Assembly (NCBI RefSeq): GCF_022179445.1
Contig: NZ_BPQU01000001.1
Span: 1-64,000 of the forward strand
Direction of reading: 5' to 3'
Source: Methylobacterium mesophilicum
GTDB lineage: Bacteria; Pseudomonadota; Alphaproteobacteria; Rhizobiales; Beijerinckiaceae
Length of the DNA: 64,000 bases
A model generated the notes under the pieces. It saw only the letters and a program-made list of their open reading frames with translations, did not search any database and was not told where the DNA came from. How positions within the stretch are numbered: position 1 is the stretch's first letter; each line of letters starts with the position of its first letter. Both the position numbers and the translations under genes were made by a program. Shown piece by piece: positions 37,686-48,723 of this stretch.

Positions 37686-38816
37686 GTGCGCATTGCCCAA
37701 ATCGCTCCGTTGTCGGAGGCCGTCCCTCCGAAGTTCTACGGCGGCACCGAGCGCGTCGTCAGCTGGATCACGGAAGAACTGGTCCGCCAGGGCCACGACG
37801 TCACCCTGTTCGCCAGCGGCGATTCGGAGACGTCGGCCAAGCTCGCCGCCTGCACGCCCGAGGGCCTGCGCCTGCTCGGCTACCGGGATCACACCGCCAG
37901 CCACCTGGCCATGCTGCATCAGGTCCATCGCCGGGCGCACGAGTTCGATATCCTGCACTTCCACATCGACCTGCTCCAGTATCCGATGTTCGAGGATCTG
38001 AACCACAAGTGCATCACCACGATGCACGGTCGGCTCGACGTGCCGGACTTCATGCCCGTCTACCGCACGTTCACCGGCATGCCGCTCGTGTCGATCTCCG
38101 ACAACCAGCGCGAGCCGATGCCGCCGAACGTCAACTGGCTGGCGACGATCCATCACGGCCTGCCGTCGCAGAATTGCCCCTACACCCCCGATGCTGCGGG
38201 CGGCTACCTGGCGTTCCTGGGCCGCATCTCCCCTGAGAAGCGCCCCGACCGTGCCATCGAGATGGCGATCCGCTCGGGCACGCCGCTCAAGATCGCCGCC
38301 AAGGTCGATAAGGCGGACCAGGATTACTGGGACGAGGTCATCGAGCCGATGACCCATCACCCGCTCGTCGAGTACATCGGCGAGATCAATGAGGAGCAGA
38401 AGAAGGCGTTCCTTGGCAACGCCCTGGCGCTTGCCTTCCCGATCGATTGGCCGGAGCCCTTCGGCCTGGTCATGATCGAGGCGATGTCGGCCGGCACGCC
38501 GGTGATCGCGTTCCGCAACGGCTCCGTGCCGGAGGTGATCAAGGACGGCGTCAGCGGCGTGCTGTGCGAGACCATGGACGACGCGGTGAACGCGGTGGCC
38601 AAGGTCAAGACCATGAGCCGCGAGGGCGTGCGCCGCCATTTCGAGAGCCAGTTCACGGCCGAGTGCATGGTCAAGAAGTACGTCGCCGCCTACGAGGAGC
38701 TCCTGTCCCGGGGCGCCGACGTGATCCAGATGCAGAAGTCCGGGTTCCAGCCGCATTACGGCGACGTCAACGGCTCCGCGCGTCCGGCCATCTCGGTCGC
38801 CGCGATGCCGGCCTAA
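37686..38816 (+). CDS. glycosyltransferase family 4
   Basis: A 376-residue GT-B glycosyltransferase starting at GTG 37686 behind AGGAG. It begins MRIAQIAPLSEAVPPKFYGG, the donor/acceptor cleft motif of glycogen-synthase-like GT4 enzymes. Further motifs are GRISPEKRPDRAIEMA and EPFGLVMIEAMSAGTPVIAF, with the E-x7-E catalytic pair. The next gene is a glycogen-debranching-type enzyme, so the pair probably handles an alpha-glucan or a related osmoprotective sugar. An EcfG-like promoter upstream suggests stress induction. Confidence 0.9.
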   Translation: MRIAQIAPLSEAVPPKFYGGTERVVSWITEELVRQGHDVTLFASGDSETSAKLAACTPEGLRLLGYRDHTASHLAMLHQVHRRAHEFDILHFHIDLLQYPMFEDLNHKCITTMHGRLDVPDFMPVYRTFTGMPLVSISDNQREPMPPNVNWLATIHHGLPSQNCPYTPDAAGGYLAFLGRISPEKRPDRAIEMAIRSGTPLKIAAKVDKADQDYWDEVIEPMTHHPLVEYIGEINEEQKKAFLGNALALAFPIDWPEPFGLVMIEAMSAGTPVIAFRNGSVPEVIKDGVSGVLCETMDDAVNAVAKVKTMSREGVRRHFESQFTAECMVKKYVAAYEELLSRGADVIQMQKSGFQPHYGDVNGSARPAISVAAMPA

Positions 38817-38889
38817 GATCCGGCATCGGGCTTGCGAGAGACGGCCAGCCCGGCCTAGCGTCGTAAAGGCGCCTCATCCGAATGGTCAC

Positions 38890-38925
38890 GAGGGCCGCCG
38901 CATCAGCGTTGATGCGGCGGCCCTC
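38890..38925 (+). terminator. strong hairpin terminator after the glycosyltransferase gene
   Basis: A perfect 16-bp stem, GAGGGCCGCCGCATCA with TGATGCGGCGGCCCTC, closes a 4-base loop GCGT, 74 bases after the glycosyltransferase stop. There is no clear T-run, but the length is exceptional. It would separate this gene from the debranching gene. Confidence 0.6.
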
Positions 38926-38963
38926 TCGATTCGTACCCTCACACGCACTCGGAGACGTTCTGC

Positions 38964-41306
38964 ATGGCGGCGGAGAATACGGCGGCCCACGACGCGACCG
39001 CGCGGACACAGGGCGGCACCGTCTCGGTAGCCCCTGGCTTCCAGGACGCTGACGATGTGCTGCCGACCTACCACATCGAGGCTCACACCTCGCTGGTCGA
39101 GCGCCCGCTGCGGGCCCTGAAGTTCGGCGAGGCGTTCGGCGTCCTGGATTCCTACGGGGATATCGGCGTCCAGCCCGGACCGGAGGGCCTGTACTTTCAG
39201 GACACCCGGTACCTGTCCCGCCTGGAACTCACGGTGGAGGGCCAGCGTCCGCTGATGCTGTCCTCGGTGATGCAGGACGACAACGGCGCTCTCAGCGTCG
39301 ACATGACGACGCCCGACATCCGCCTCGACGCCCACGACGAGACCTCGATCCCGCGCGAGACCATCGCGATCGAGCGCACCAAGTTCCTGTTCCGGGGCGC
39401 CTGCTACGACCGCATCGGCCTGCGCTCGTTCGATTCCAAGCATCGCCGCCTGCGCATCGCCATCACGTTCGATGCCGATTACCGCGACCTGTTCGAGGTG
39501 CGCGGGACGGACCGCAAGGAGCGCGGCAAGCGCGGCGTCCTGGTGGCGAGCGACCGGGAGGTGCAGTTCCGCTATGTCGGGCTCGATGAGATCGTGCGCA
39601 CGACCTCCCTCCACTTCGGCCCGAAGCCGGACGTGATCGAGCCGGGCCGCGTGGCCTTCGACGTGTCCCTGCCGCCGGAGGGCCGTGCCTCCCTGTTCAT
39701 CCGCGTGGCCTTCGAGGCCCACCGGGCCTTCACGAAGCCCCCGGGCGCCGAGATGGTCGGCGAGGACGCGGCCGCCAAGCTGACCCTGGCGGCCAATGTC
39801 GGCGGCGCCCGTCGCGAGCCGAAGGACCTCGCCGAGGGCATGATCTTCGCCCGGGCCTATCGCGATTCGCGTCGGGACCTGCGCGAGCTGACGGCGGGGA
39901 TCACCACGATCATCTCGTCGAACGACCAGTTCAACGAGGGCCTGTGCCGGGCCACGGCCGACCTCTACATGCTGGCGAGCCGCACGCCGGAGGGGATCTA
40001 CCCGTTCGCCGGCATCCCCTGGTATTCCACGGTGTTCGGCCGCGACGGCATCATCACCGCCATGATGGCGCTGTGGATCGATCCGAAGTTCGGCCGCGGC
40101 GTCCTGCGCTACCTCGCCGCGACCCAGGCCCGGGCGGTCGACCCTGCCGCCGACGCCCAGCCCGGCAAGGTGCTGCACGAGACCCGCCGGGGCGAGATGG
40201 CGATGCTCGGCGAAGTGCCGTTCCGCCATTACTACGGCACCATCGACGGCACGCCGCTCTTCGTGATGCTCGCCTGGGAGTACTACGCGGTCACGGGTGA
40301 CCTCGAGACCATCAAGGCGATCTGGCCATCCCTGGAACTCGCCCTCGAATGGATGGACCGGTACGGCGACCGCGACGGCGACGGCTTCGTCGAATACGCC
40401 CGCGACACCGACAAAGGCCTCGAGAACCAGGGCTGGAAGGACAGCCACGATTCGATCTTCCACACCGATGGCCAACTCGCCAAGGGCCCGATCGCGCTGT
40501 GCGAGGTGCAGGGCTACGTCTACGCCGCCAAGAACGGCATGGCCAAGCTCGCGGCGCTGCTCGGGCACGATCCGATGGCCGAGCGCCTGTCGCAGGAAGC
40601 CACCGCCCTGCGCGAACGCTTCGACGCCGCGTTCTGGAACGAGGAGATCGGCACCTACGCGCTGGCGCTGGACGGCTCCAAGAAGCAGTGCGCCGTGCGC
40701 TCGTCGAACGCCGGGCACGCCCTGTTCACCGGAATCGCCAAGCCGGAGCGGGCCGCCCGGGTCGCCGAGACCCTCCTGGGCAAGGACGGCTTCAACGGCT
40801 GGGGCGTGCGCACCATCGCCAAGGGCGAGGCGCGCTACAACCCGATGTCGTACCACAACGGCTCGATCTGGCCGCACGACAACGCCCTGATCGCGATGGG
40901 GCTGGCCCGCTACGACCGCAAGCACGAGGCGGCGCGCATCTTCCAGGGGATGTTCGACACCTCGCTCTACCAGGACCAGAAGCGGCTGCCGGAACTGTTC
41001 TGCGGCTTCATGCGCCGGCGCCAGCGCGGTCCCGTGGCGTACCCGGTGGCCTGCAGCCCGCAGGCCTGGGCCGCGGCAGCGCCCTTCGCGTTCCTGGCCG
41101 CCTGCCTGGGCCTGGAACTCGACCACGACCGCAACAGCGTCCGGTTGAAGAATCCGGTCCTGCCCGGATTCCTCGACGGCGTGACGCTCTACAACGTCAA
41201 GCTGGGTCACTCGCGCCTGGACATCCGGTTCCAGCGCTACGACGACGACGTCACGGTCTCGGTGCTGCGCCGCCACGGCGACGTGCAGCTGATCGTGACG
41301 AAGTAG
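38964..41306 (+). CDS. amylo-alpha-1,6-glucosidase-type debranching enzyme
   Basis: A 780-residue protein. The N-terminal half (about 50-300) is the glycogen debranching N-terminal domain (FGVLDSYGDIG, then GLYFQDTRYLSRLEL). The C-terminal half is an (alpha/alpha)6 glycoside hydrolase domain (PWYSTVFGRDGIITAMMALW, then NPMSYHNGSIWPHDNALIA). Such proteins release alpha-1,6-linked glucose or act on unusual alpha-glucans. Start: ATG 38964, with CGGAGA upstream. It lies downstream of the GT4 gene, separated by a strong hairpin. Confidence 0.92.
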   Translation: MAAENTAAHDATARTQGGTVSVAPGFQDADDVLPTYHIEAHTSLVERPLRALKFGEAFGVLDSYGDIGVQPGPEGLYFQDTRYLSRLELTVEGQRPLMLSSVMQDDNGALSVDMTTPDIRLDAHDETSIPRETIAIERTKFLFRGACYDRIGLRSFDSKHRRLRIAITFDADYRDLFEVRGTDRKERGKRGVLVASDREVQFRYVGLDEIVRTTSLHFGPKPDVIEPGRVAFDVSLPPEGRASLFIRVAFEAHRAFTKPPGAEMVGEDAAAKLTLAANVGGARREPKDLAEGMIFARAYRDSRRDLRELTAGITTIISSNDQFNEGLCRATADLYMLASRTPEGIYPFAGIPWYSTVFGRDGIITAMMALWIDPKFGRGVLRYLAATQARAVDPAADAQPGKVLHETRRGEMAMLGEVPFRHYYGTIDGTPLFVMLAWEYYAVTGDLETIKAIWPSLELALEWMDRYGDRDGDGFVEYARDTDKGLENQGWKDSHDSIFHTDGQLAKGPIALCEVQGYVYAAKNGMAKLAALLGHDPMAERLSQEATALRERFDAAFWNEEIGTYALALDGSKKQCAVRSSNAGHALFTGIAKPERAARVAETLLGKDGFNGWGVRTIAKGEARYNPMSYHNGSIWPHDNALIAMGLARYDRKHEAARIFQGMFDTSLYQDQKRLPELFCGFMRRRQRGPVAYPVACSPQAWAAAAPFAFLAACLGLELDHDRNSVRLKNPVLPGFLDGVTLYNVKLGHSRLDIRFQRYDDDVTVSVLRRHGDVQLIVTK

Positions 41307-41687
41307 GCGGGCCCGCCAGTCGCCGCGGCCCGGTGACGGCGCCGCGGCGGCTGGCTTGCAGCCGACGTTAGGCTTTGTTCATGGCAGGTCGAGGACGGGA
41401 CAGCTGACACGCCCCTTCCCGGACGCCTGGACCGTCAGTGGAATGTGCTCCGGGACCCCGGAGGGGGACGCGCCGCGAGGCGGCAACAATGAATGATTTA
41501 GCGGACGCTTCGCGGGTCTTCGTGCTGGGTCCCGGATCGCATTCCGCTGCTGCTGCATACGCCCGGGAAAAGGCGCTGCGCGAACGGCAATGTTCTCGGA
41601 TGATAGCTTCTCGTCGGTCTCCCGTCTGCGGACCGCCCGACTTGGTGTAAGGGGCAACGTCAGCCCATCCGTCCCGGGACACGCCCC
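41307..41687. other. gene-less stretch upstream of dapE
   Basis: About 381 bases. One small frame (an ATG at 41489 within 41438-41650) has no ribosome binding site that I trust and ends without family features. Otherwise unremarkable; it presumably holds the dapE promoter. Confidence 0.45.
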
Positions 41688-42857
41688 ATGCCGGCCGCTC
41701 AATCCGCTCTGTCGCTCGCTCAGGCGCTGATCCGCTGTCCCTCCGTGACGCCTGAGGATCGCGGCGCCCTCGATATCGTGGCGCAGGCATTGAGCGGAGC
41801 GGGCTTTTCGGTGGAGCGCCCGGTCTTCGCCGAGCCGGGCTATCCCGATACGCCAAACCTGTACGCGCGCATCGGCACGCGAGGCCCCTGCCTCGTGTTC
41901 GCCGGCCACACCGACGTGGTGCCGGAAGGCGACGGGGCCTGGCGCCACGGACCGTTCGACGGGGCGGTGGCGGACGGCATGCTCTACGGCCGCGGCGCCG
42001 CCGACATGAAGGGCGGCATCGCCTGCATGCTGGCCGCGACCCTGGCGTTCCTGGGCCGCAGGGGCAGCGACTTTGCCGGCTCCATTGCCTTCCTGATCAC
42101 CGGCGACGAGGAGGGGCCGGCGGTCAACGGTACGGTGAAGCTGCTCGACTGGGCCCGTGCCCGGGGCGAGCGCTTCGACCATTGCCTGCTCGGCGAGCCG
42201 ACCAATCCGGGACGGCTCGGCGAGATGATCAAGATCGGCCGCCGGGGCTCGCTCACCGGCAAGCTGACCGTGCTGGGCCGCCAGGGCCACGTCGCCTACC
42301 CGCACAAGGCCGAGAATCCGATCCCCGGGCTGCTGCGGCTCGCCTCGGCGCTCGTCGCGGAGCCGCTCGACGGCGGCACGGCGCATTTCGACGCCTCGAA
42401 CCTCGAATTCACGACGATCGACGTCGGCAACCCGGCCACCAACGTGATCCCGGCGACCGCCCGGGCGACCTTCAACGTCCGGTTCAACGACGACTGGACC
42501 GCGGAGAGTCTGGGCGCCGAACTCCGCGGGCGGCTGGAGCAGGCCGCCGGCAACGCGATCCGCTTCAGCCTGGACCTGCAGCCCTCGAACGCACCCGCCT
42601 TCCTGACCCGGCCGGACGCCTTCGTGGATCTCGTCTCCGAGGCGATCCGGGCCGAGACCGGCCTGACGCCCGCCCTGTCGACCACCGGCGGCACCTCCGA
42701 TGCCCGCTTCATCAAGGATGCCTGCCCGGTGATCGAGTTTGGCCTCGTTGGCGAGACCATGCACCAAGTGGATGAATGCGTGGCCGTGGCGGATCTCGAC
42801 CGCCTGACGGCAATCTACGAACGGGTGCTGGAGGCGTATTTTTCGGCACAGGACTGA
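41688..42857 (+). CDS. dapE: succinyl-diaminopimelate desuccinylase
   Basis: A 389-residue M20-family metalloenzyme that removes succinate from N-succinyl-diaminopimelate in lysine and peptidoglycan synthesis. The co-catalytic zinc ligands and base are visible: [13 protein letters not shown], then [10 protein letters not shown], then ITGDEEGPA and LLGEPT. The terminal ligand His is in GETMHQVDE. The dimerisation domain has [20 protein letters not shown]. It is convergent with truA. Confidence 0.96.
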   Translation: MPAAQSALSLAQALIRCPSVTPEDRGALDIVAQALSGAGFSVERPVFAEPGYPDTPNLYARIGTRGPCLVFAGHTDVVPEGDGAWRHGPFDGAVADGMLYGRGAADMKGGIACMLAATLAFLGRRGSDFAGSIAFLITGDEEGPAVNGTVKLLDWARARGERFDHCLLGEPTNPGRLGEMIKIGRRGSLTGKLTVLGRQGHVAYPHKAENPIPGLLRLASALVAEPLDGGTAHFDASNLEFTTIDVGNPATNVIPATARATFNVRFNDDWTAESLGAELRGRLEQAAGNAIRFSLDLQPSNAPAFLTRPDAFVDLVSEAIRAETGLTPALSTTGGTSDARFIKDACPVIEFGLVGETMHQVDECVAVADLDRLTAIYERVLEAYFSAQD

Positions 42858-42902
42858 TCGGACGGCGCGTTCCGATCCGGTCCGATCCGGCTTCCCATCC
42901 CG

Positions 42903-43020
42903 CCCTCATCCTGACCTGATTGCGCCATCGGGCCTCGAAGGAGCCCTTCAGATGGCTCGGCGATCCCGGGAGGACTCCTCCGAGGCCTCCGCTTCGCTCC
43001 GGCACCTAAGGATAAGGGAG
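42903..43020. repeat. imperfect palindromic intergenic repeat
   Basis: GGCCTCGAAGGAG (42931-42943) and CTCCTCCGAGGCC (42975-42987) pair with one mismatch. They are nested inside weaker outer arms, CCCTCATCCTGA (42903-42914) and TAAGGATAAGGGA (43007-43019). The wording (CCTCATCCTGA...GGCCTCGAAGGAG...GAGGCCTCCGCTTCGCTCCGGCACCT) is like a dispersed extragenic palindrome of Methylobacterium genomes, here degenerate. It sits between the convergent genes dapE and truA. Confidence 0.6.
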
Positions 43021-43081
43021 AGATAGGATCCCCGTTGCCACGAACCGTCTTCCGCCGGAAATCGCGATTTCGAATACGCGG

Positions 43082-43834
43082 TCAGGCGTAATCCACCCCC
43101 ACGAACGTCAACCCGGCGGCCGGCGCGAGCGGCCCGCACCGGCGCTTCTCGCCGGAGGCCAGGATGTCGGCGACGTCGTCGGCCGAGAGCCGGCCGCAGC
43201 CGGCGAGCATCAGCGTTCCGACCATGGCCCGGACCTGATGGTGCAGGAACGAGCGCGCGCAGGTCGTCACCACGATCTCCTCGTGCAACGCCATCGTCGT
43301 GCGGGCGACGTCGAGCCGTTCCAGGGTCCGGATCGGGCTGTTGGCCTGGCATTCGGCGGCACGGAACGCGGAGAAGTCGTGCAGGCCGACGAGGCGCTGC
43401 GCGGCGCGGTCCATCGCGTCCGGATCGAGCGGCCAGGGCACCTGCCAGACATGGGCGCGGGTGAGCGCGGCGGGGCTGCGGCGGTTGAGGATCCGATAGC
43501 GGTAGTGCCGGCGGATCGCGGAGTAACGCGCATCGAAGCTCGTCGGGACGATCTCGGCCGAGAGGATCGCCACCGGCCGGGGGCGCAGGTGGGCGTTCAG
43601 CGCATCCCGCACCGTGTCGGCCCGCCAATCCTTGACGAGGTCGAGATGGGCGACCTGATGGATGGCGTGCACCCCGGCATCGGTCCGGCCGGCGCAGGTC
43701 AACCGGGATTGCTCGCCGGAGAAGCGGGTCACCGCCGCCTCGATCGCCCCCTGGACCGTGGGCGCCGCGGTCTGGCGCTGCCAGCCGCAGAACGGCGTGC
43801 CGTCGTATTCGATGACGAGCTTGTAGCGGGGCAT
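43082..43834 (-). CDS. truA: tRNA pseudouridine(38-40) synthase
   Basis: A 250-residue TruA. The start [20 protein letters not shown] and the catalytic Asp region RTDAGVHA are diagnostic, followed by [14 protein letters not shown] in the C-terminal half. The enzyme isomerises U38-U40 in the anticodon arm of tRNAs. The ATG overlaps the fmt stop (TGATG), so it is coupled to fmt. Confidence 0.97.
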   Translation of the reverse strand: MPRYKLVIEYDGTPFCGWQRQTAAPTVQGAIEAAVTRFSGEQSRLTCAGRTDAGVHAIHQVAHLDLVKDWRADTVRDALNAHLRPRPVAILSAEIVPTSFDARYSAIRRHYRYRILNRRSPAALTRAHVWQVPWPLDPDAMDRAAQRLVGLHDFSAFRAAECQANSPIRTLERLDVARTTMALHEEIVVTTCARSFLHHQVRAMVGTLMLAGCGRLSADDVADILASGEKRRCGPLAPAAGLTFVGVDYA

Positions 43835-44763
43835 CAGCCGAGACGCGTGCCGGGCGCGATGCGCGCGCCGCGCACGAACTCCGCCCCGCTGGCGCTGCCG
43901 CCCTTGCCGGCCCGCCGCAATTCGAGCAGCCGGATCGCACCCGCGCCGCAGGCGACCAGGCCCTCCGCGTCGAGGAGCGCCCCCGAAGCACCGGCGCCCT
44001 CGGCAGCCGACGCCCGGAGCACCTTCACCCGCTCCGGCCCCTTGCCGAGATCGAGCTCGAAGAACGCACCGGGGAACGGCGACAGGCCGTTGATGTGGTT
44101 CGCCACCTGCCCGGCCGGACGTGACCAGTCGATCCGTGCCTCGTCGTTGCCGATCTTGTGCGCGTAGACCACGCCCTCAGTGGATTGCGGCGTGAAGGTC
44201 AGGTCGCCGCGGCCCAGGCGTTCCAGGGCCTCGGACATCAACGCGGCGCCCACCGGCATCAGCGCGTCGTGCAACGCGCCGGCGGTCATGCCCGGCGTGA
44301 TCGGGACCCGCGCCTCCAGGGCCACCGGTCCGGTATCGAGCCCGGCCTCCATCCGCATGATCCCGACGCCGCTCTCGGCATCGCCAGCCATCACGGCGCG
44401 CTGGATCGGCGCGGCACCGCGCCAGCGCGGCAGAAGCGATCCGTGCAGGTTCAGGCATCCATGCCGGGGCAAGTCGAGGATCGCCTGGGGCAGCAGCATG
44501 CCGTAGGCGACCACCACGGCGACGTCGGCCGCGTGCCCGGCGAAGGTCTCGGCGGCCTCCGGCGTCCGCAAGGTCCCCGGGGTCAGCACCGGGATCCCGA
44601 GCGTGTCCGCGAACGCGTGGACCGGCGAGGGGCGCAGGTTCATGCCGCGGCCGGCCTTGGCCGGGGCCCGGGTGTAGACTGTGGCGATCTGGTGGCCGTC
44701 CTGCGCGATCCGGGCGAGCGTCGGCACCGCGAAATCTGGCGTGCCCATGAAGACGGCGCGCAT
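43834..44763 (-). CDS. fmt: methionyl-tRNA formyltransferase
   Basis: A 309-residue enzyme formylating initiator Met-t[19 protein letters not shown] starts the Rossmann half; [20 protein letters not shown] contains the N-x-H...S-L-L-P catalytic and folate loop. The C-terminal OB domain follows. I take ATG 44763; a GTG at 44772 that overlaps the def stop (GTGA) is also in frame and could be used. Middle gene of def-fmt-truA. Confidence 0.96.
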   Translation of the reverse strand: MRAVFMGTPDFAVPTLARIAQDGHQIATVYTRAPAKAGRGMNLRPSPVHAFADTLGIPVLTPGTLRTPEAAETFAGHAADVAVVVAYGMLLPQAILDLPRHGCLNLHGSLLPRWRGAAPIQRAVMAGDAESGVGIMRMEAGLDTGPVALEARVPITPGMTAGALHDALMPVGAALMSEALERLGRGDLTFTPQSTEGVVYAHKIGNDEARIDWSRPAGQVANHINGLSPFPGAFFELDLGKGPERVKVLRASAAEGAGASGALLDAEGLVACGAGAIRLLELRRAGKGGSASGAEFVRGARIAPGTRLG

Positions 44764-44768
44764 GGCGG

Positions 44769-45284
44769 TCACGCCGCGTCGCGCTTGGCCGCCTTGGTGA
44801 AGCGCTTGATCACCCGGTCGCGCTTCAGCTTCGAGATGTGGTCGATGAACAGCACGCCGTTCAGGTGATCGATCTCGTGCTGGATGCAGGTCGCCAGCAG
44901 GCCGTCGGCCTCGATCTCCTGCACCTCACCCTTGATATCGCGGAACTTCACCCGGACCCGGTCCGGCCGCTCGACCTCGGCGTAGTATTCCGGGATCGAC
45001 AGGCAGCCCTCGTCGTAGACCCGCTTCTCCTCCGAGGCCCAGACGATCTCCGGATCGATGAACACGCGCGCGTCGCGCACGCCCTCTTCCTTCGAGGTGT
45101 CGATGGTCACGACCCGCTTGGCGACGCCGACCTGGATCGCCGCCAGCCCGACGCCCGGCGCGTCGTACATCGTCTCGAACATGTCGGCGACGAGCGTGCG
45201 GATCTCGGGCGTGATCGGCCCGACCGGATCGGAGACGCGGCGCAGGACGGCGTCGGGGAGGATGACGAGCGGACGGATGGTCAT
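44769..45284 (-). CDS. def: peptide deformylase
   Basis: A 171-residue metallohydrolase removing the formyl group from nascent proteins. The three motifs are [10 protein letters not shown] (with Ile where Pro is usual), EGCLSIP and QHEIDHL, which together supply the metal-binding Cys and two His residues. Start at ATG 45284 ([11 protein letters not shown]); the frame is open further upstream, but this is the family's normal N-terminus. Confidence 0.96.
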   Translation of the reverse strand: MTIRPLVILPDAVLRRVSDPVGPITPEIRTLVADMFETMYDAPGVGLAAIQVGVAKRVVTIDTSKEEGVRDARVFIDPEIVWASEEKRVYDEGCLSIPEYYAEVERPDRVRVKFRDIKGEVQEIEADGLLATCIQHEIDHLNGVLFIDHISKLKRDRVIKRFTKAAKRDAA

Positions 45285-45427
45285 GGCGGAAACCGGCAGG
45301 GGGCGCGCATCGAACCTGTGCCCCGGGGATCCCGAGGCAATATGGCGTGGGTCGGGGCCGGTCAAATTCCGATGCTCCGACCCGCCCCTATCCAGGGTTG
45401 CCGCGCGGTCCGCGCTACCGGCTCAGC

Positions 45428-46036
45428 TCAGAACGCCGTGCGGCTGCGGATCGCCGCGGTGAGCGTGCCCTCGTCGAGGTAATCCAGCTCGCCGCCGACG
45501 GGGACGCCGTGGGCCAGCCGCGTCACCTTACGGTCGAGGTGTCGGATCGACTCGGTGACGTAGTGGGCGGTGGTCTGGCCGTCGACGGTGGCGTTCAGCG
45601 CCAGGATGATCTCCTTGACGGCGGGATCGGCCGCGCGCTCCACGAGGCTGGCCAGGTTCAGGTGCTCGGGCCGCACGCCATCCAACGCCGACAGCACGCC
45701 ACCGAGCACGTGGTAGCGCGACTTGACCGCCCCGGACCGCTCGAGCGCCCAGAGGTCCGATACGTCTTCCACCAACACCAGGGTCGTGGGATCGCGCTCG
45801 GTGTCCCGGCAGATCGTGCACGGCTCGGAGGTATCGACGTTGCCGCAACTCGTGCACACAACGATGCGCTCGGCCGCCACCCGCATGGCGTCGGCCAGCG
45901 GGGCGAGCAGCGTCTCGCGCTTCTTGATCAGCTGGAGCGCGGCCCTGCGCGCGGAACGCGGTCCGAGACCCGGCATCCGGGACAAAAGCTGGATCAGGCG
46001 TTCGATCTCGGGGCCGGCGACGGCTTGGGGCATCAT
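45428..46036 (-). CDS. recR: recombination protein RecR
   Basis: A 202-residue RecR: helix-hairpin-helix near residue 20-40 ([18 protein letters not shown]), a C4 zinc finger [16 protein letters not shown], and a Toprim domain ([17 protein letters not shown]). It loads RecA in the RecF pathway. It is usually cotranscribed with dnaX-ybaB; here those genes are about 3.6 kb upstream, separated by pckA and a MarR/EamA pair. Confidence 0.96.
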   Translation of the reverse strand: MMPQAVAGPEIERLIQLLSRMPGLGPRSARRAALQLIKKRETLLAPLADAMRVAAERIVVCTSCGNVDTSEPCTICRDTERDPTTLVLVEDVSDLWALERSGAVKSRYHVLGGVLSALDGVRPEHLNLASLVERAADPAVKEIILALNATVDGQTTAHYVTESIRHLDRKVTRLAHGVPVGGELDYLDEGTLTAAIRSRTAF

Positions 46037-46463
46037 GCCTCTTGGCGGGGATCAACGGTGGGGATTTCGAAGGTCGGGACGTCGAAACGTCCGGCAGGGC
46101 ATAGCCGCCACCGGGCAACGCGCAAGGGCGCATCTCAGCCCACCCAGGATATGGGTATTCCCGACGCGTTCTGCTCCGACGCAAATTAAGAATACCGAGC
46201 AGCAATGGGTTACACTAGGCGCCACTTGCGATCAGCACTGTGGTCAAACACGCCCCATGATGTTGCGGGCGCTCAGCAACACCCAGTAAGACGGCAACGC
46301 TTGGCCGCCTATCCAGTATGGGGGCGAGCGACCGGGGAACGGTGATCCAGCGTGCGGCGGTCCTGTACGCCCGCACGGACGTCTCCCGGGTTAGTCCCGG
46401 ACGCCCCTGGCGTCCGGTCTTGTCGCGTCGACGGCACGAACAGGGGCCCCGGGAGACACGCTC
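46037..46463. other. divergent intergenic stretch between recR and pckA
   Basis: About 427 bases with no supportable gene. A less GC-rich patch at 46180-46260 contains TTAAGA and TTACACT about 18 bases apart, a possible but unproven sigma-70-type promoter reading toward pckA. Confidence 0.4.
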
Positions 46464-48083
<1,620 letters not shown>

Positions 48084-48092
48084 AACGCGGAT

Positions 48093-48118
48093 CGGGCGGC
48101 GATTGCCGCTGCCGCCCG
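48093..48118. terminator. bidirectional hairpin between pckA and marR
   Basis: CGGGCGGC and GCCGCCCG form an 8-bp stem with a 10-base loop between the converging genes. On the minus strand it is followed by ATCCGCGTTTTA, giving a short T-run; on the plus strand only TT follows. Confidence 0.5.
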
Positions 48119-48119
48119 T

Positions 48120-48608
48120 TCACCCGAGCCCGCTCAGCAACTTCGCCAGCAGCGCGTTCAGCGTGCGCTGCTCGCCATCCGTCAGGACGGCCAGGACCCT
48201 GCGCTCGGTCTCGACATGGACCGGCAGCAGGGCGTCGATCAGCTTTTTTCCCCCATCCGTCAGCGCTACCAGCGTCCCGCGCCGGTCCGTCGGATGTTTT
48301 CGCCGCTCGATCAGACCGGCCTTCTCCAGGCGGTCGATCCGCGCGGTCATCCCGCCCGACGAGATCATCGCCGCGTCGCACAGGGCCGTCGGCGTCAGCG
48401 CATAAGGCGCGCCGGACCGCCGCAAGGTCGCGACCACGTCGAATTCGCCTTGCTGCAGGCCGAACTCGGCGAAGACCGGATTGTGCCGGTCCCGCACCAC
48501 AAGCTGCGCCAGCTCCGTCAGCCGCCCCAGGACCTCCATGGAGAAGGCCTCGATGTCGGGCCGCTCGCGCCGCCACTGCGCCACGGCCTGCGCCGCACGG
48601 TCCGTCAC
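48120..48608 (-). CDS. MarR-family transcriptional regulator
   Basis: A 162-residue winged-helix regulator. The HTH is in LTPTALCDAAMISSGGMTAR and IDRLEKAGLIERR; the wing is HPTDRRGTLVALTDGGKKL. It starts at a GTG (48608) with GGGGAGGG upstream. It is divergent from an EamA-type transporter gene, with a perfect 18-bp palindrome in between. The ligand is unknown; a small aromatic or drug-like compound is usual for the family. Confidence 0.92.
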   Translation of the reverse strand: MTDRAAQAVAQWRRERPDIEAFSMEVLGRLTELAQLVVRDRHNPVFAEFGLQQGEFDVVATLRRSGAPYALTPTALCDAAMISSGGMTARIDRLEKAGLIERRKHPTDRRGTLVALTDGGKKLIDALLPVHVETERRVLAVLTDGEQRTLNALLAKLLSGLG

Positions 48609-48629
48609 ACGCCCTCCCCTTTGCCTAGA

Positions 48630-48647
48630 TATCTTGACGTCAAGATA
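48630..48647. promoter_or_regulatory. perfect 18-bp palindrome, probable MarR operator
   Basis: TATCTTGACGTCAAGATA is an exact inverted repeat in the 115-base gap between the divergent marR (GTG at 48608) and transporter (ATG 48724) genes. It lies 22 bases upstream of the marR start. The site's A/T-ended, CTTGA-N-TCAAG form matches typical MarR operators, so the neighbour most likely represses itself and the transporter gene from here. Confidence 0.75.
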
Positions 48648-48723
48648 CTTCCCATCGAGATTTTAGGCTGAGAGAATCGCACGGGCAATCGTGTGGGAAT
48701 CACCGCTGCGGATGGAGGAGGCG

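Noticed and set aside
38886-41276. 796-codon open frame antisense to the debranching enzyme
   Set aside because: Shadow of a well-supported gene; its composition (Val/Gly/His/Arg) has no domain features.
41438-41650. Small open frame upstream of dapE (possible start at 41489)
   Set aside because: Cannot be told from chance; no domain, weak start context.
48629-48650. Palindrome considered as a transcription terminator
   Set aside because: No loop (fully contiguous palindrome) and located between divergent starts, so an operator is more likely.
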